Part shown: positions 12,272 through 23,060 of the stretch, piece after piece
Numbering within the stretch: position 1 is the stretch's first letter
Layout of the letters: every line of letters starts with the position of its first letter
NCBI GenBank assembly: GCA_019155205.2
Contig: JAHNZQ020000227.1
Location: forward strand, 1,240,418-1,283,546
DNA length: 43,129 nt
Source: Gracilaria vermiculophylla
Lineage: Eukaryota; Rhodophyta; Florideophyceae; Gracilariales; Gracilariaceae
Reading direction: 5' to 3'
The notes under the pieces: model-generated
Database searches by the model: none
The model's input: the letters and a program-made list of their open reading frames with translations, nothing else
Told to the model about the DNA's origin: nothing
Program-made: the position numbers and the translations under genes

Positions 12272-12824
12272 TGGTGGTAACGTCATTTCTCCTTTCGAAG
12301 GAGTAGTGCACAACTTCCGTAATTAGTTTTAGATGACTCCAAAGGAGCGAGTTCCAAACGTTGGTCTTCAAATACCGCTGTCACGAGCCGGGGAGTCCTG
12401 AAAGAGGATTCGCAAACAAAAAGCGTAGAACGGGGTTCACTGGGTGGACATTGCCCATACAGGCGCTGCTACGAGGCGACCTGGGGAGCGATGGCTTAGA
12501 AACCTAAGGATGTTCGACGAGAATCTCTAACCGGAAAAATAGATGAAGACTCAAGGGTGCTTGGTTTACTTCCCCAAAACGGAAGCTAGAGGGCCAGAAT
12601 AAGTACCACGCAGCGAGCCCGCCTCGCCAGATATCGATAATGTAGTAATTACCTGTACCAATTAACTAAAATAAATCTACATTCTACCGTTTCTCGAGGG
12701 TACTGTATCACACATGGGTTGGATAATGCACGACGCGGCTCACTTAATAAAATGCGAACCCTCCCTAGAACTATCCCGCCGCAAAGCAGGATGACAATAT
12801 CACCTTAAGATTCACTGTACTCCA
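12272..12824 (-). repeat. LTR of the A/B retroelement family (5' LTR of A or solo)
   Basis: About 553 bp, collinear with 33328-33881 (about 554 bp). Shared blocks include GACTCCAAAGG, ACAGGCGCTGCTA, GGCTTAGAAACCT, AACCGGAAAAATAGA, GAAGACTCAAGGGTG and a right end CACTGTACT. Ends are TG and CA. By eye it is roughly 80% identical to the B copy over its middle. No matching 5-bp duplication flanks it (GGAAG versus TCCAA), which argues against a clean solo LTR. Confidence 0.7.
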
Positions 12825-12834
12825 TCCAAAAAAA

Positions 12835-13180
12835 CTAAGGAAATAAATAGCCAATATGCAAAATTAAATGTGCAAGGCGGGTGCCATCCGACACACGTAC
12901 CCTAGCCAGCAAATTGCGCGCCGCTGCCGCCCAGGTGCCCTAAGGCCATCCCGTGCACATGCCACGTTGTGCAACACGCGCCACTTTGGATACTCCGGAG
13001 TCCACTCTGTAAACGGAAGTGAATCGCACGTGTAAAGGTAACAGTTCTCATATATACAGCCTAACTGGAGTCCAGTGAGTCGGTAAAGTTCCGAGAAAAA
13101 CCTCCTTGGAGGGCAATGCACTTCATATATCCCCCATCAGAAAATGCGTGCATCATGGCGAGGAAGAGAAACATCGTAAG
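12835..13180 (+). repeat. inverted repeat, left arm
   Basis: Reverse complement of about 16280-16660. Aligned blocks: AAATTAA...GCAAGGC(A/G)GGTGCCATCC, GAGTCCAC(T/C)CTG(T/C)AAACGGA, GTGAATCGC, GCCTAAC and GTGA(G/A)TCGG. Identity is roughly 70% by eye over about 350 bp with small indels. Neither arm reads as protein. The arm begins about 10 bp from the LTR ending at 12824. Confidence 0.65.
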
Positions 13181-13874
13181 GCCGCAACAAAAGAACGCCT
13201 GAAACACGGGCTTCCGGAATGCCGTCTCGACAGCCAACACGCCCTGCTTGCTAATCTTCTGCGACTTCTTCGGCTACCGTTTCTTACGACCTTGAGATGT
13301 CCAAGCGCATTCCAAGCCACCTTGCGAGGGGTCCAACCGGCTTCCACTCGGTTCCAATACCACGGCGCAGCCGCACAGTGAGGGAAGAGGAAGCACCAAA
13401 CGTGGCACTAGAAGATGCGACAGCCGCTCATGTAGATGCCACGACCTCGGAATTGCCCAACATGGGGCCTTCGGCTCTACCGTACCGTTCAATTGGTGCC
13501 TTGTTTAGCGGGCTGGCGCTGGTACCGCCATTCCCAACAGATGACCAAATCATGCTGGCCGAGCTGAGAACTCCGCGGTGAGACCTGTTGCTCCGGCACG
13601 CTCCGTGGCTTCCTCTTATAGCGGTCCGTGACGGACAGGTGATTGAAGTGAACTCCGATAACATGGGTGGTGTTGAAAGAGAACTTCCAAGAGTGGCTAA
13701 CCGATCTTGGCCCTAGAGCAAACGCATTGCGGTGCCACCATATTCCATAACCCATCGTCGCGGAGAATCCTCGGAAAAGGCCCATTGTTCGTTGATCCTA
13801 ATTGCCGACCTCCGGCATTTCCGGGCTCTTTTCAAGACTACAATGGGAAACTGCATGTCTTCCGACGTCATTCA
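13106..13874. other. no assignable gene
   Basis: Plus-strand frames of about 90 aa (13106-13381, 13297-13581) lack any recognisable motif and low-level similarity. The area lies downstream of the protease of F in element sense and may be its decayed continuation. Confidence 0.4.
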
Positions 13875-15308
13875 CTACTTCATGAGCGGCGAAAGCAGAA
13901 CCAGTTTGTTCTGGTTGACATGCAGGATATTGCAATAGTTGGTCACGTTCTTCAGATGACCCACTGCGACGATCCATCGATGACGAGGTGCCTTATCTGC
14001 ACTTAACCACCCTGATCTGTCTGCGCCTCAAACACCACTGAGCCGGGGATCTTCTTCGACTGACTGCTGTGATCCCTCCTACCATATTGCCAATGGGGTC
14101 TGTCAGCAACAGCGTCCGGTCTCGGCTCGAGTTCCCCGTTCCACTTCGGGCACACCAGTTTAGCTATAAGCTGTAATTCTGTGGATCCGATTCCAGGATA
14201 CGGGGCTCCGTCATCCAGGAGTAACCCAACTTGTGTGTCGAAGTTAACCGCTGCTACGCCCAATGCGTCGAGTTTTGCCATGTTGATCGTCAGCACATTA
14301 CTGTTGGTGTTCTCGGTTTTCGGAGGAGCATCTAGGGCCTTCACACCGGGCTTCAGGGTTCCATCCTCACCATGGTCGGCCTCCCAGTGTCCAAATTTCT
14401 TTCACTTGTGGAACTTAGTTCTCGCCTTGAGTTTGGTGAACTGTTCGGGCATGCATCGCGATCCATTACTGCCCCTGCTGGGAACAGAGCCTGAGTTTCC
14501 TGCGCGCGACGAGTGGTGGGATGAATTCGCGGAGAGATACTTAGATGAGTCTCCACCTGGGCCCTTCATCTTATCACATTATCTCAAGACTGATGCGATG
14601 GCGTCATACAAAACTGCCTTCAGGTAGTCGCTAGTGGTAGATGTCGCTGCCGAATTTGCGTTCCTGGGTGCCGCATTTGCCAATACAGAAACTCTCTGAT
14701 GACTATCCACGCCGGCGTTAGCAAGAAAAGCGAAGGCCACCAATGAGTCTGACAACTTGGCCTCAGTTCCGTGCGCGTCGAGTCTGAACACCTGTACCTA
14801 GAATCTCGATTCGAAGTTCTTAAAACTCTCGTTTTCATTCCTTTTCGTGATCAAACGAGGCATGAAATTCTAAAACACGTCCGATACGACGGCGAGCGGA
14901 TCCTGCTTGTAAAGCGCATCAACAATAGCCTGTGCGCCAGTTTCCGAACGAATGGTGCTGTGCGGTATAGCCCTACATAAATATCTTTCCCAGCCGTATA
15001 GCTGCGACTGAAGCATTATTCCGGTGACTTTCTTTGATACCTTGATACTATTCGAATCATCTAGCGTGTCTTGAAATGCCTGCCACAGGGACCCAGCCTC
15101 TGCATACTCCTCCAAGCTTCCACCTCCATTTCTCCATCTTACGGTTCGGATATCCTAATAGCAACGGGGCCTCAATGGCAGATTGGATGAGCTTTCTGGG
15201 CTCATACCTATTATAGGTCGGTCTTGCGAAGGTCTGTAGTAGCACAGTGGTTCGTCGGTAAGATTCTTTAATGTTCAGATCGGTTCTCGTGTCTGCCTTC
15301 TGAACCAC
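13875..15308 (-). pseudogene. gag-protease remnant F of another LTR retroelement
   Basis: Reads right to left. The Gag-like part includes RKLIQSAIEAPLLLGYPN, LWQAFQDTLDDSNSIKVS, STIRSETGAQAIVDALYK and DPLAVVSDVF (15308-14870), then a stretch with FRLDAHGTEAKLSDSLVAFA and ANAGVDSHQRVSVLANAAPR (14800-14579). The protease part carries VGLLLDDGAPYPGIGSTELQ at about 14225-14170 (aspartyl protease D-x-GA motif, here DDGA) and HLVIDGSSQWVIG near 13990-13950, ending at TAG 13875-13877. Frameshifts join the pieces. No RT or integrase follows on this strand, so the element is truncated. The family differs from A, B and C. Confidence 0.65.
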
Positions 15309-16279
15309 CGAAAGTTGGGACGCCGCGTCTAGGCTTTTATACGGCCTCTGAACTACGCGCGCCAGCAGTCATTATCAATCCGCTAGATACACTCGTTGTA
15401 TCTGTCAGCACTACCAAAAGTACGTGGGGTCCAAGGCGGCAAAGCATCGCCCTTTGTCAGCACAAATATCCTACCACGGTGCTTGAATACGTACTAAGTC
15501 AGTCCGTTACATACTACGTTCTTCGTGGTACTCGGTCAGTGCATTCTGTACCTTTCCGAGGGCTCATAACACGTACTGTTTCGATGTTCCTGTTCTGTCT
15601 GCTAACGGTACAAATTCATAAGGGAGGAAAGAGCTCGCTCACTTCTCTAAGAACATTGCAGAGCTTTGAAATCTATAGAGTCTACCCACTTGGTCATAAT
15701 ACCACCATGGGGAAGCCCGATACGCTCTCTACAGTTGTGAGACATAATCAATGAAAACTATTTTTACTACTTGGACGACCACTAGTAGTTAGACGGAAAA
15801 GCAAAATGGTCATGGCTCATGCCAATCTCACAGGTACTTTGATCACTGTACTACATACCTATAGAGCTGTGAGTAAGTTTAGAGCAGTTTTGGTGGTAGT
15901 TGAAAAACCGAAGACGGCTTCACGTGTATTTCTCGTATGAAATTTTCAATACTTTGTATGTAGGTTTTAGGTACGTCATGACTCTAACATTTGGAAACCA
16001 TACGGGGCTACAAGGGGTATTACGATTTTGAAAAAACTGCTGCGAGCGATTGTAGATTTGTTGTTAGAAGAAGTCTCTTCTTGTCTTCATGACCATGTGC
16101 GATGACACGAGCTTTACTCAACTCATCTCATTTTCATTTTTTCTTTATGCTGAGATTTAGTATTCCTTGAAAAGAATTACTGCGTGAAGAGGATACTTTA
16201 TTATTATTAGTTTTATTCAATCTTTTTGCTTGTTAAGCACTCAATCACTTTTCTCTTTACTGCCGAAAAATGCAGCAAG
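15309..16279. other. no gene seen; possible leader/LTR of F
   Basis: AT-rich towards the right, without a long open frame of protein-like composition. Position upstream (in minus sense) of Gag of F would fit an untranslated leader and 5' LTR, but no LTR partner was found. Confidence 0.4.
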
Positions 16280-16660
16280 TTTTATCGAGAGTGTCAGGGT
16301 TTTACAATATTGGTAAAGAAACATACATGCACATTATCTTCCTGTGAACAAGTGAAGCGCAGTGCTTTTCAGAAAGGTTTTCTTGGCATTTTGCCGATTC
16401 ACAGGATTCTGGTTAGGCCGTGGATGTGGAACTGGTTGACGTCGCAGGCGCGATTCACGTCCGTTTGCAGGGTGGACTCTGGAGTAGCCGAAGCGGCAGA
16501 TGATGCGCGACGTAGCTTGCGCACTGAATGGCCTCCTGGCACGGGCACGCCAGCCCCATGCGGCTCGATGCCTACAGGATGAGTGCTGGATGGCACCTGC
16601 CTTGCCCGGTTAATTTAGTATTTCCGCTCTTTACTTATTTATTTAGATATTTCGGGTATT
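16280..16660 (-). repeat. inverted repeat, right arm
   Basis: Reverse-complement partner of 12835-13180. The two arms enclose remnant F with a spacer of about 3.1 kb. Could be long terminal inverted repeats of a foldback-type DNA element, or two oppositely oriented copies of a short repeat. Confidence 0.65.
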
Positions 16661-17319
16661 TTGGGCGTAGCGCTAGAGTATTTAGCGTGACGGCACTCCG
16701 GCCATCTCGCCAAGTAAACGGCACCAAGCAGGATACCCGGCCTGAAAGTGCCACCCACGCAGGCACTTCTCTCCATCGTGGGGAGATATATCTTGGACTA
16801 CGGACGTCAACTGCCCGTGACACCGAGAACCATTGTGTGGACTACTCTTCCCTTCTTCCATGTTCGCCCTCGTATCAGATTAGCGCAACCGTACCTCCAG
16901 TACATCTCTTTCCCGATCACGTCCGCTACCCGCTCGACGCAGCTTGCCGGATACCCGCGCGGCCCATAATATGACCCGTGTGCGCCAAGATAGCCCAGTA
17001 TATTACAAGGATATCTCACCGAACCTATGGAAAATGCCTCAATCATAGGACTTAATGGATCTCTGGTTTCTCTATTTGTCTTCCTCCTCGATCCATTGCG
17101 ACGGCTTGGCCGTGGAGCTACACCCGGCTTGTGTGCCTCGTCTGAGGAGAGCTCTGCTTCTCAACCTCTTTGCGAGAGGAATGTTTCGGACAGCCCTCCT
17201 GGTACATTCCACTTCTGGGCATTGCATTACAACCAGAATTCTAGAAATGCCTCCCAAATTGCATCTGAAGATGGTCCACTGATGAAGACCTCTATTCCGT
17301 TGCGCCAGTTGGGTTCGAT

Positions 17320-17880
17320 CAAGTCTACAAAGCACCGTTTCGAACTCACCCCGAACGCTATGCCAGTTTATTAGGCTCCGTATAGCGGGGGAATCAAACG
17401 CTCGAGATTAATAACTCCAATGGGTTTACCGCATCCTCAGGGAAAACGTGATAGAATCCACCACATTCAAATGGGTCCGTCCACTGCTTTTGGTCTAGAA
17501 GAAAGAAGATACCCGAATGAGGGTTTGCATTGACTACCTAAAGCTAAATGACATGACGGTGAGCAATGCACATTTGATACCCTTAATGGACGAGTGCATT
17601 GACTTGCATGTGGATGCGAGAGTACTTACCACCTTGGATCCCAATTATTACTACTGGCAAGTAAACATCCTTGAAGAGGACAGGGAGAAAACGAAGTTCT
17701 TGTGACACGCAGGTCTCTACATGTTTAAACGGATGAAATTTGGTTGGTGCAATGCACCCGCCATTATTCTGAGGGCTTTTTATATCATCTTCTCGAGGGT
17801 AAATTGGAAAAACGTGACGGTATACCACGATGATGTCGTAATCTACTCCACCACCATCAATGATCACTTTTTAAGCATAT
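17320..17880 (+). pseudogene. reverse transcriptase fragment (G)
   Basis: Starts with KHRFELTPNAMPVY, the pre-RT segment equivalent to AKHRIQLIPDAKPVH in element B. Then RVCIDYLKLNDMTV, LTTLDPNYYYWQV (equivalent of LDANSGYW), KRMKFGWCNAPA (equivalent of RMPFGLKNAPA) and VYHDDVVIYS, where the YxDD box reads YHDD. Stops at 17374 (TAG-type interruption), 17703 and 17879, with a frameshift near 17400. Non-functional. Confidence 0.8.
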
Positions 17881-17884
17881 GAAA

Positions 17885-19440
17885 ACTGTATTTTGCTTAC
17901 TCCGATAAACGGAAGTGACATTGAAGATGAAGGAACATATGTTCCATGACAAAAAAAAAGTACGTGCGGCTTGCTATACGACACGGCCGATTGAAATTCG
18001 TTGAAAGGTACAGTCAAACGGTCCGAAGTGTAAGATCCGAGGAAGCCATATGTATATCCGTTCCTTTATTATCTTATTTAATTTATATCTTGGTTTTTTT
18101 TGGGATATTCCAAGCTTTTAAATCCATGGACAAGAAGAATACGGAAAGACCAAGCGGAAGGTTTCGATTATCTTGGAAGTGACGAGGTACTGGCTTTCAT
18201 GACCCTTTAAAACCGCCCTTCTCAGCCCACCTGTGGTAGTGTTCGGATTTAGATTGTTTTCTGCGTTTATTACATGAACCATGAGTTAAAAACTTGATAT
18301 TTTATGGGTTACGTAACTTAGATGCATCTCTTCTGAAATTGCAGTTTGATTCGACGTGTTATTTGTCCTAAACAGGCTTTGCAACCAAGTTTGACAATCC
18401 ACGTCATAATGCTATGTTTGAAGTAATAGGCATTACAAGAACCTATTGTTACTCTTGTCGTCAATGTAAGCAACCGATTCGTGTCCATGACGGAATGTTC
18501 TAGAAGCATCTTGCGAAGAACAAAAAGGACATCTGCTTTCGCTTTGCATAGCTAGCAATAAGATGTTTCATAGCTGGTGCATCTAAAGAGGTACCGCAGA
18601 AATCATTCATTATGGCCTCGTTTTCGAAGGTTTGACTCTCTATATAAACCCTGGTCGACCCACCGACTTCTCCCAGACTGGTCACCATCGTTCACATTCT
18701 CAACCATTGACCTAGTGTTCTAACAGGTAGCTTTGCTAGTCTATAGACGCCGTCACATGTTGTAAAAGAACACCTAAGCTGCTGAGCTAGGCTACCACTT
18801 CATCCAAAAGCAAAAGAATGAAAATATATTCCCCGATGGTGATTGAAGCAGTGCTTGGCCCACGACCGATCAGAACTCTTACGTTACTATAGAAGAATGC
18901 CTCGTGGTAGTGTATAGAATCCTCATGCTTATGAAGTACTGAAATAGAATTAAGTGCACCCTTTGGACACACCTTGATGCGTAAAGGAGGATTCTCGGGC
19001 TTGCGAATGCATCCTGAGAACTGGCCAGATGGAGATTGTCCTTGCCTGCGTTGGAATTTGAAACAAATTCAGGCCAGGAATAAAGCAAAATGTTTCGGAA
19101 GGGCTGTCCTGCCTGGAAACCAATTGATTGGAAGAAGAACCCATAGAGGAAGAAATATTATGTCTGGCGATGAGACCAACTGGAAGTGATGGACACCAAG
19201 TAAGTTCAGAAATCAAAGAAAACTTTTGGAACAAAGAAGAAGATGATGAAGACACGATGGTACCTGTGTTCTCGGTAAAGTATAAGCTGTAGAACCTGGT
19301 AACCAAAAAGAAGTTTTCGCAGTAGCAAGAGACCGACAGGTAATGTAAGGAATCGCTTTCATTGGTAGACCAAAATGAAACTCAGTTTGACTACGACCAC
19401 GAAAGGCCCTGGATGGTAGATCTATTTTGAATTGCATGCT
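17885..19440. other. unassigned block between RT and integrase of G
   Basis: RNase H is expected here but none of its acid motifs can be found. The block is AT-rich and includes a TATA-like CTATATAAACC near 18640 followed by a pyrimidine-rich stretch, which could be promoter sequence of an inserted solo LTR. The short minus-strand frames (18950-19437) are serine-rich and look like shadows. Confidence 0.4.
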
Positions 19441-19469
19441 CCAAAAAGTCGTCCCAGAAACGAAACCCC

Positions 19470-19940
19470 AACAAATATTGCATCCAGCAGATTTTCTTAT
19501 GCTCTCGGGCTATCCAGATAGATTCCGGATGTATTTCTTCATCCAATAGGAGCTCTAATAGACCCTGTTAGCACACGAAGTTTACAACTCTGTAGTCAAC
19601 TGCTTGTCTCGTATCAAGACCAAAGGTGGAGTGCACAAGCATGAAAAAACTTTTAAGTTGCTTCCTGCTCCTGGACCAATGGATTCCATCCCAGTTGCCT
19701 TACCAGGAGCATTTTTTGAAACTCTAAAGTAATATAAGCACTTGCTCGTGATCACCGACACGTTTTACATGTTGAAGGGAGCCATTCCTCTGGAGAGCAC
19801 CACCTTGAACATCCCCGCGGGAAAACTTTTGACCAACTGGGTACATTCATATTATGTGCTTTCATACCTCTTTCAAAAAAAGCACCCAGCTTGGCCTCAA
19901 CGGGTTTTGAGCCCGTCTCTGTCCGGTTGATCTTGAGGAA
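19470..19940 (+). pseudogene. integrase fragment (G)
   Basis: Reads LSGYPDRFRMYFFIQ (compare LAGHPGGSRMYFTMRR in element B), then LLAHEVYNSVVNCLSRIKT (zinc-binding region with one Cys kept), KLLPAPGPMD, and HLLVITDTFYMLKGAIPLES, equivalent to the FLLVITDRFSKITRAIPLRS segment after the first catalytic Asp. The first-Asp segment itself (MDxxGP) is degraded to MDSIPVALPG. Stops near 19555, 19733 and 19928. Truncated before the second Asp. Confidence 0.75.
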
Positions 19941-19944
19941 TTGC

Positions 19945-20973
19945 TTCATGGGTGCGCATTATCGCCAAACCAAATGACCAAGTGGAATGATCAAAAAACA
20001 CTTACTAGTGAGCCATCTTTATTGTGTTCACATTTGTTATGTAAAAATAGCCCAAATGTTGCAGCAGATATAAGTGTTAAGACTAATTTTTCAATATTTG
20101 CTTATTATAATTTGAAACCTCGGCGTAAAAACACGTGAGTACCGCCATGTTTTATTCTCATTAATGTCATATAATCCCATCTATGTCCGTTCAAGTACAT
20201 TGTCTTTCTCTTCCATTTTTTCTCTTTTGAAAAAATACTGGTAGTATGTTTCTTTCTAGAATATCAAAAGCTTTGATGAAAGTATTTGATGTAGACGTAT
20301 TTATCAGGGAACCGTTTTAAAACTAAAACGACCCAGAAATCGGGCTGTTGGAGTGACCATTTTCGCCAGAGTATTTCAAATGTCGTTTTGTACAATATGG
20401 CTGCAGATGATTCTATTCAAACATTTTTTGTCTCCTAAAATGTCTTAAGATTTTTTACTTTATTCTCGAAGAATACAGTCCATAATGTAGTCGCCAAAGG
20501 CAATCTTTTTGGGAACAAACAGAAAAATGATGAAGTCTTAGAAAATTATATACAATTTTGCATGACTACCTGTCGTAGTAATGGTAAATTGTACACTTCT
20601 TCATCTAAATTGTTACTTCATTGCTTTATAGTGTTCTGTTAACATTTAGATCTTTTCACGAAATTTAAATATTTTTCAGTTCTTTTCTTTATTTCTTTAA
20701 TTTAATTTCCACATGAATTTGACATATAGTATACGTCAGGAGTGGAAGACCGGTCACACATGAAACAAAAAGCATAACAACGGCATATATTCCGCATTTA
20801 AAATATAATCTAGACAAAAGAAAGCACAATCCGTTCAGAACAATTTGGATATCATTCAATAAGACTGAAAATCAATAAAACACTACTTTACAGCATCACA
20901 AAGTATCGCAGCAATTTACCGATGCAAATGTGACACTCCCCTATGCCTCCAGTACTTTGGTTTTGCATCTCCT
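19945..20973. other. AT-rich stretch without a gene
   Basis: No protein-like open frame. Long A/T runs. The last 150 bp could include the displaced end of the Tc1/mariner remnant that resumes at 26128, since element C would have landed there, but the frame evidence is thin. Confidence 0.5.
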
Positions 20974-21312
20974 TGTCGCGCGCTGCGCTAGTTGCGCAAC
21001 GTATGCCCAATGAACATTTATCATATGTGACTCAAGTGCGATCCACGAAGCGAAATACAGTACGTCAATACCTATGGAGCCTACTCCGCAGTACTGTCCT
21101 CCAGGACAGAGCACAACTTCTGGCGGCGGCCGCCGCTGGTGAGGCTCTGGCAGCAGCCGGCACGGTAAAAGCTCGCCGCTAGAGTAGTATACATTGTCCG
21201 TCTGGTCTATCGCCCCAATAAACTCCGGGTCATTTATCATCTACTGTCGATCAACCCTCCGGCCCTTCGGTCGATCTCAGTCTCTCTGACTCCCTCATCC
21301 CATGGCTCGTCA
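20974..21312 (+). repeat. 5' LTR of element C (339 bp)
   Basis: Starts TGTCGCGCGCTGCGCTAG and ends GGCTCGTCA. Includes an AATAAA polyadenylation-type signal (CCCAATAAACTCC, near 21220). The partner is 25789-26127, identical in length. No convincing tRNA primer-binding site follows at 21313. Confidence 0.9.
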
Positions 21313-21499
21313 CGGTTATCACTGACTGTTGCCTTCGGCGAACAGAGTGGCAGTCAACCTTGACGTCCTAGTACGACCATTCTGTCAGAAGAAACGCGCT
21401 CTTAATTGCGACAGTCGGTACGGTCCATCGGTCGGAAACAGCGTGGTATCTAAGTCGAAGTTCGGCACCCGAATGGAGCCATCGTCTAGGAAACCCATC

Positions 21500-23060
21500 G
21501 GTTCTACAGAAGATCTACCATGGGAGAAGACTCCACTTCCTCCTCGTTCAGCGTGCCGAGCACTTCGCCCAAATTAGCTATGACCAAGGGAAGGTCTTCG
21601 TCAGTAAACTACCAGTTCCTGGCGTCGCTCGAGCCTGAGTCCATCCGCGTCTTCATTCATCGCTACGAATAGTACGTTCCTGATGTTGAATAAGGTGCCT
21701 GTGCTGTCACTGACAACTAAATGTTCCGGGGACCATGGGCTGTGTTGAATGTTGACCTTGTGTGGTACACGTGTGCAGCTGTGCTATTCGGCATGTTGTT
21801 CACTACCATATAGTTTCCAGGTGTACACAATGCAAACTCAGCTTAATGTACACCGGATATGGTCTAGTGTAATGTGCCTCGTCATGGTAACTATACACAC
21901 ATATTGCTGTATGGACACGAGTGGTAGCGGAATACAGAGAGTTTAAAGTGGTTGAGTGAATTTGTGCATTGTCATGGTCTCGTGAGTGTACGGAACTGTC
22001 ATGCCTTCTTTTGCCTTGTTGTTGTAAGCATTATTGAATTTTGGCTAGTACATTTATGTCATGTTACAATATGATTGGTAGTATTGAGTGTCTCGCCTTT
22101 GTAGTGTAATTTCTGATGCAACCTAGTCGGTGCGACTGAACCACTATATAAGTCGCGGTCGAGGCACCTCGAAGTAAATCCAAGCCAGAGCTTGCCAACA
22201 TTCTTAATATCCCTACAACCTTCCCTGGCCCCTATGACCTCCTATACCTGAGGTCAAGTCTAGCGCCCTACAGCTGGCAGGCGAGAAATCCTCCTCGGAG
22301 GAGCCCGGCCGCCCTGTCGGTATCGTCTTCTGCGTCGGCACCATACAGTTCGAGTTCGCAATGGACTGTGGTTTAATTCCGAACTGTACGTCCGTCGAGG
22401 CCCTTAAGGACGAGTCTCTACGGTCGTTCCGGGACTCCAAAGTACAGGAGTCGCCGACCACCGTCACAGAGAGCGACCTGGTCAATTTGGCCGAGTCTGT
22501 CCTGCACATGGACATGACTGTTAAGTCTGCCAAGAGCAGGATGGTGCTCCTGTTCATGCAGTACAGGTCTCTCCTCCGGACCAACTGCCTCAAGTGTGTT
22601 ACGGGCAAAGCTCCAAAGGCCGCTATCCGTTACGTCCTCTCGGCCATCCTTCTTAGGCAACTGCGAACGCGTCTAGGGCAGGACCTTTTGCTTTTCGCAC
22701 ATGGACCTCAAGGCTAACTTTTCGGGCTTCATGACGCACGCCATCGTGGTGTCAGAGGCCTTCGAGAAAGTCGAAAATGGCCCTGCACGGTCCCTCGAGT
22801 CCGATTGTTAGGGCGAGGAGACCATAAAGGACACCGCCGGCAGCAACCGCGTTGGCACGTCATTCAGAAACGCAGGTACCAAGAAGGACCAGAGGTTAGT
22901 CCATAGCACGAAGAGACCTCCACCGTCTCCGTGTTCGCTGCCCAAGAGCAAAGGCAAAAATAAATTCCATTGGGCCGCGGATTCCCCGGACGACACGGAC
23001 GACGAGAGGTGGCAGAAGAAAGAGTAACTCGCCGCCCTGGAAGCCTCCGACAGTCCATTA
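21500..23060 (+). pseudogene. gag of element C (broken, interrupted)
   Basis: The N-terminal piece runs about 21520-21720 (STSPKLAMTKGRSSSV, YQFLASLEPESIRVFIHRYE), then stops. The frame resumes after the insertion at about 22240 with LAGEKSSSEEPGRPVG, then FEFAMDCGLIPNCTSVEALK, TVTESDLVNLAESVLHMDM and KSAKSRMVLLFMQYRSLLRT (to 22717). Downstream to about 23030 it is acidic/basic and stop-ridden. Gag would form the RNA-packaging particle. Frames shift repeatedly; non-functional. Confidence 0.75.
21722..22200 (+). mobile_element. insertion in gag of element C, candidate solo LTR
   Basis: About 480 bp of non-Gag DNA splits the gag frame. It has a TATA box (CTATATAAG, about 22143-22151) 50 bp before its right end and ends in GCCAACA. 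TGTTG occurs at 21743, giving TGTTG...CAACA if that is the left edge. No matching target duplication was found (GGCTG versus TTCTT), so the exact limits are uncertain. Confidence 0.4.

Larger units (their letters stand above)
881..12824 (-). mobile_element. Ty3/gypsy chromodomain retroelement A (decayed, with nested Harbinger element)
   Basis: Minus-strand element. Plus-strand order from the left: antisense ORF (1118-2998), pol (3209-7440), gag (7396-9664), Harbinger-like insertion (about 9722-12110) and an LTR (12272-12824) of the same family as the 3' LTR of element B. The LTR lies where the 5' LTR of A should be, so I infer the Harbinger element landed in the gag leader. The alternative is an unrelated solo LTR. 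Homology to B on the left stops near 880, about 500 bp short of the expected 3' LTR. Nearly every reading frame carries stops and indels. Confidence 0.7.
17027..19940 (+). mobile_element. Ty3/gypsy pol remnant G
   Basis: Plus-strand RT (17320-17880) and integrase (19470-19940) segments in the order expected of one pol gene. The distance from YxDD-like motif to zinc-finger region is about 1.65 kb, compared with about 1.2 kb in element B, so the RNase H region has been replaced or expanded. No LTRs identified. Its sequence differs from A/B and from C. Confidence 0.65.

Noticed and set aside
13106..13581. Two plus-strand frames of about 90 aa as host genes
   Set aside because: No motif, no start context and irregular composition; they overlap the decayed end of remnant F.
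22213..22608. 131-residue minus-strand frame in the gag region of element C
   Set aside because: The plus strand here carries recognisable Gag motifs; the minus frame is its shadow.
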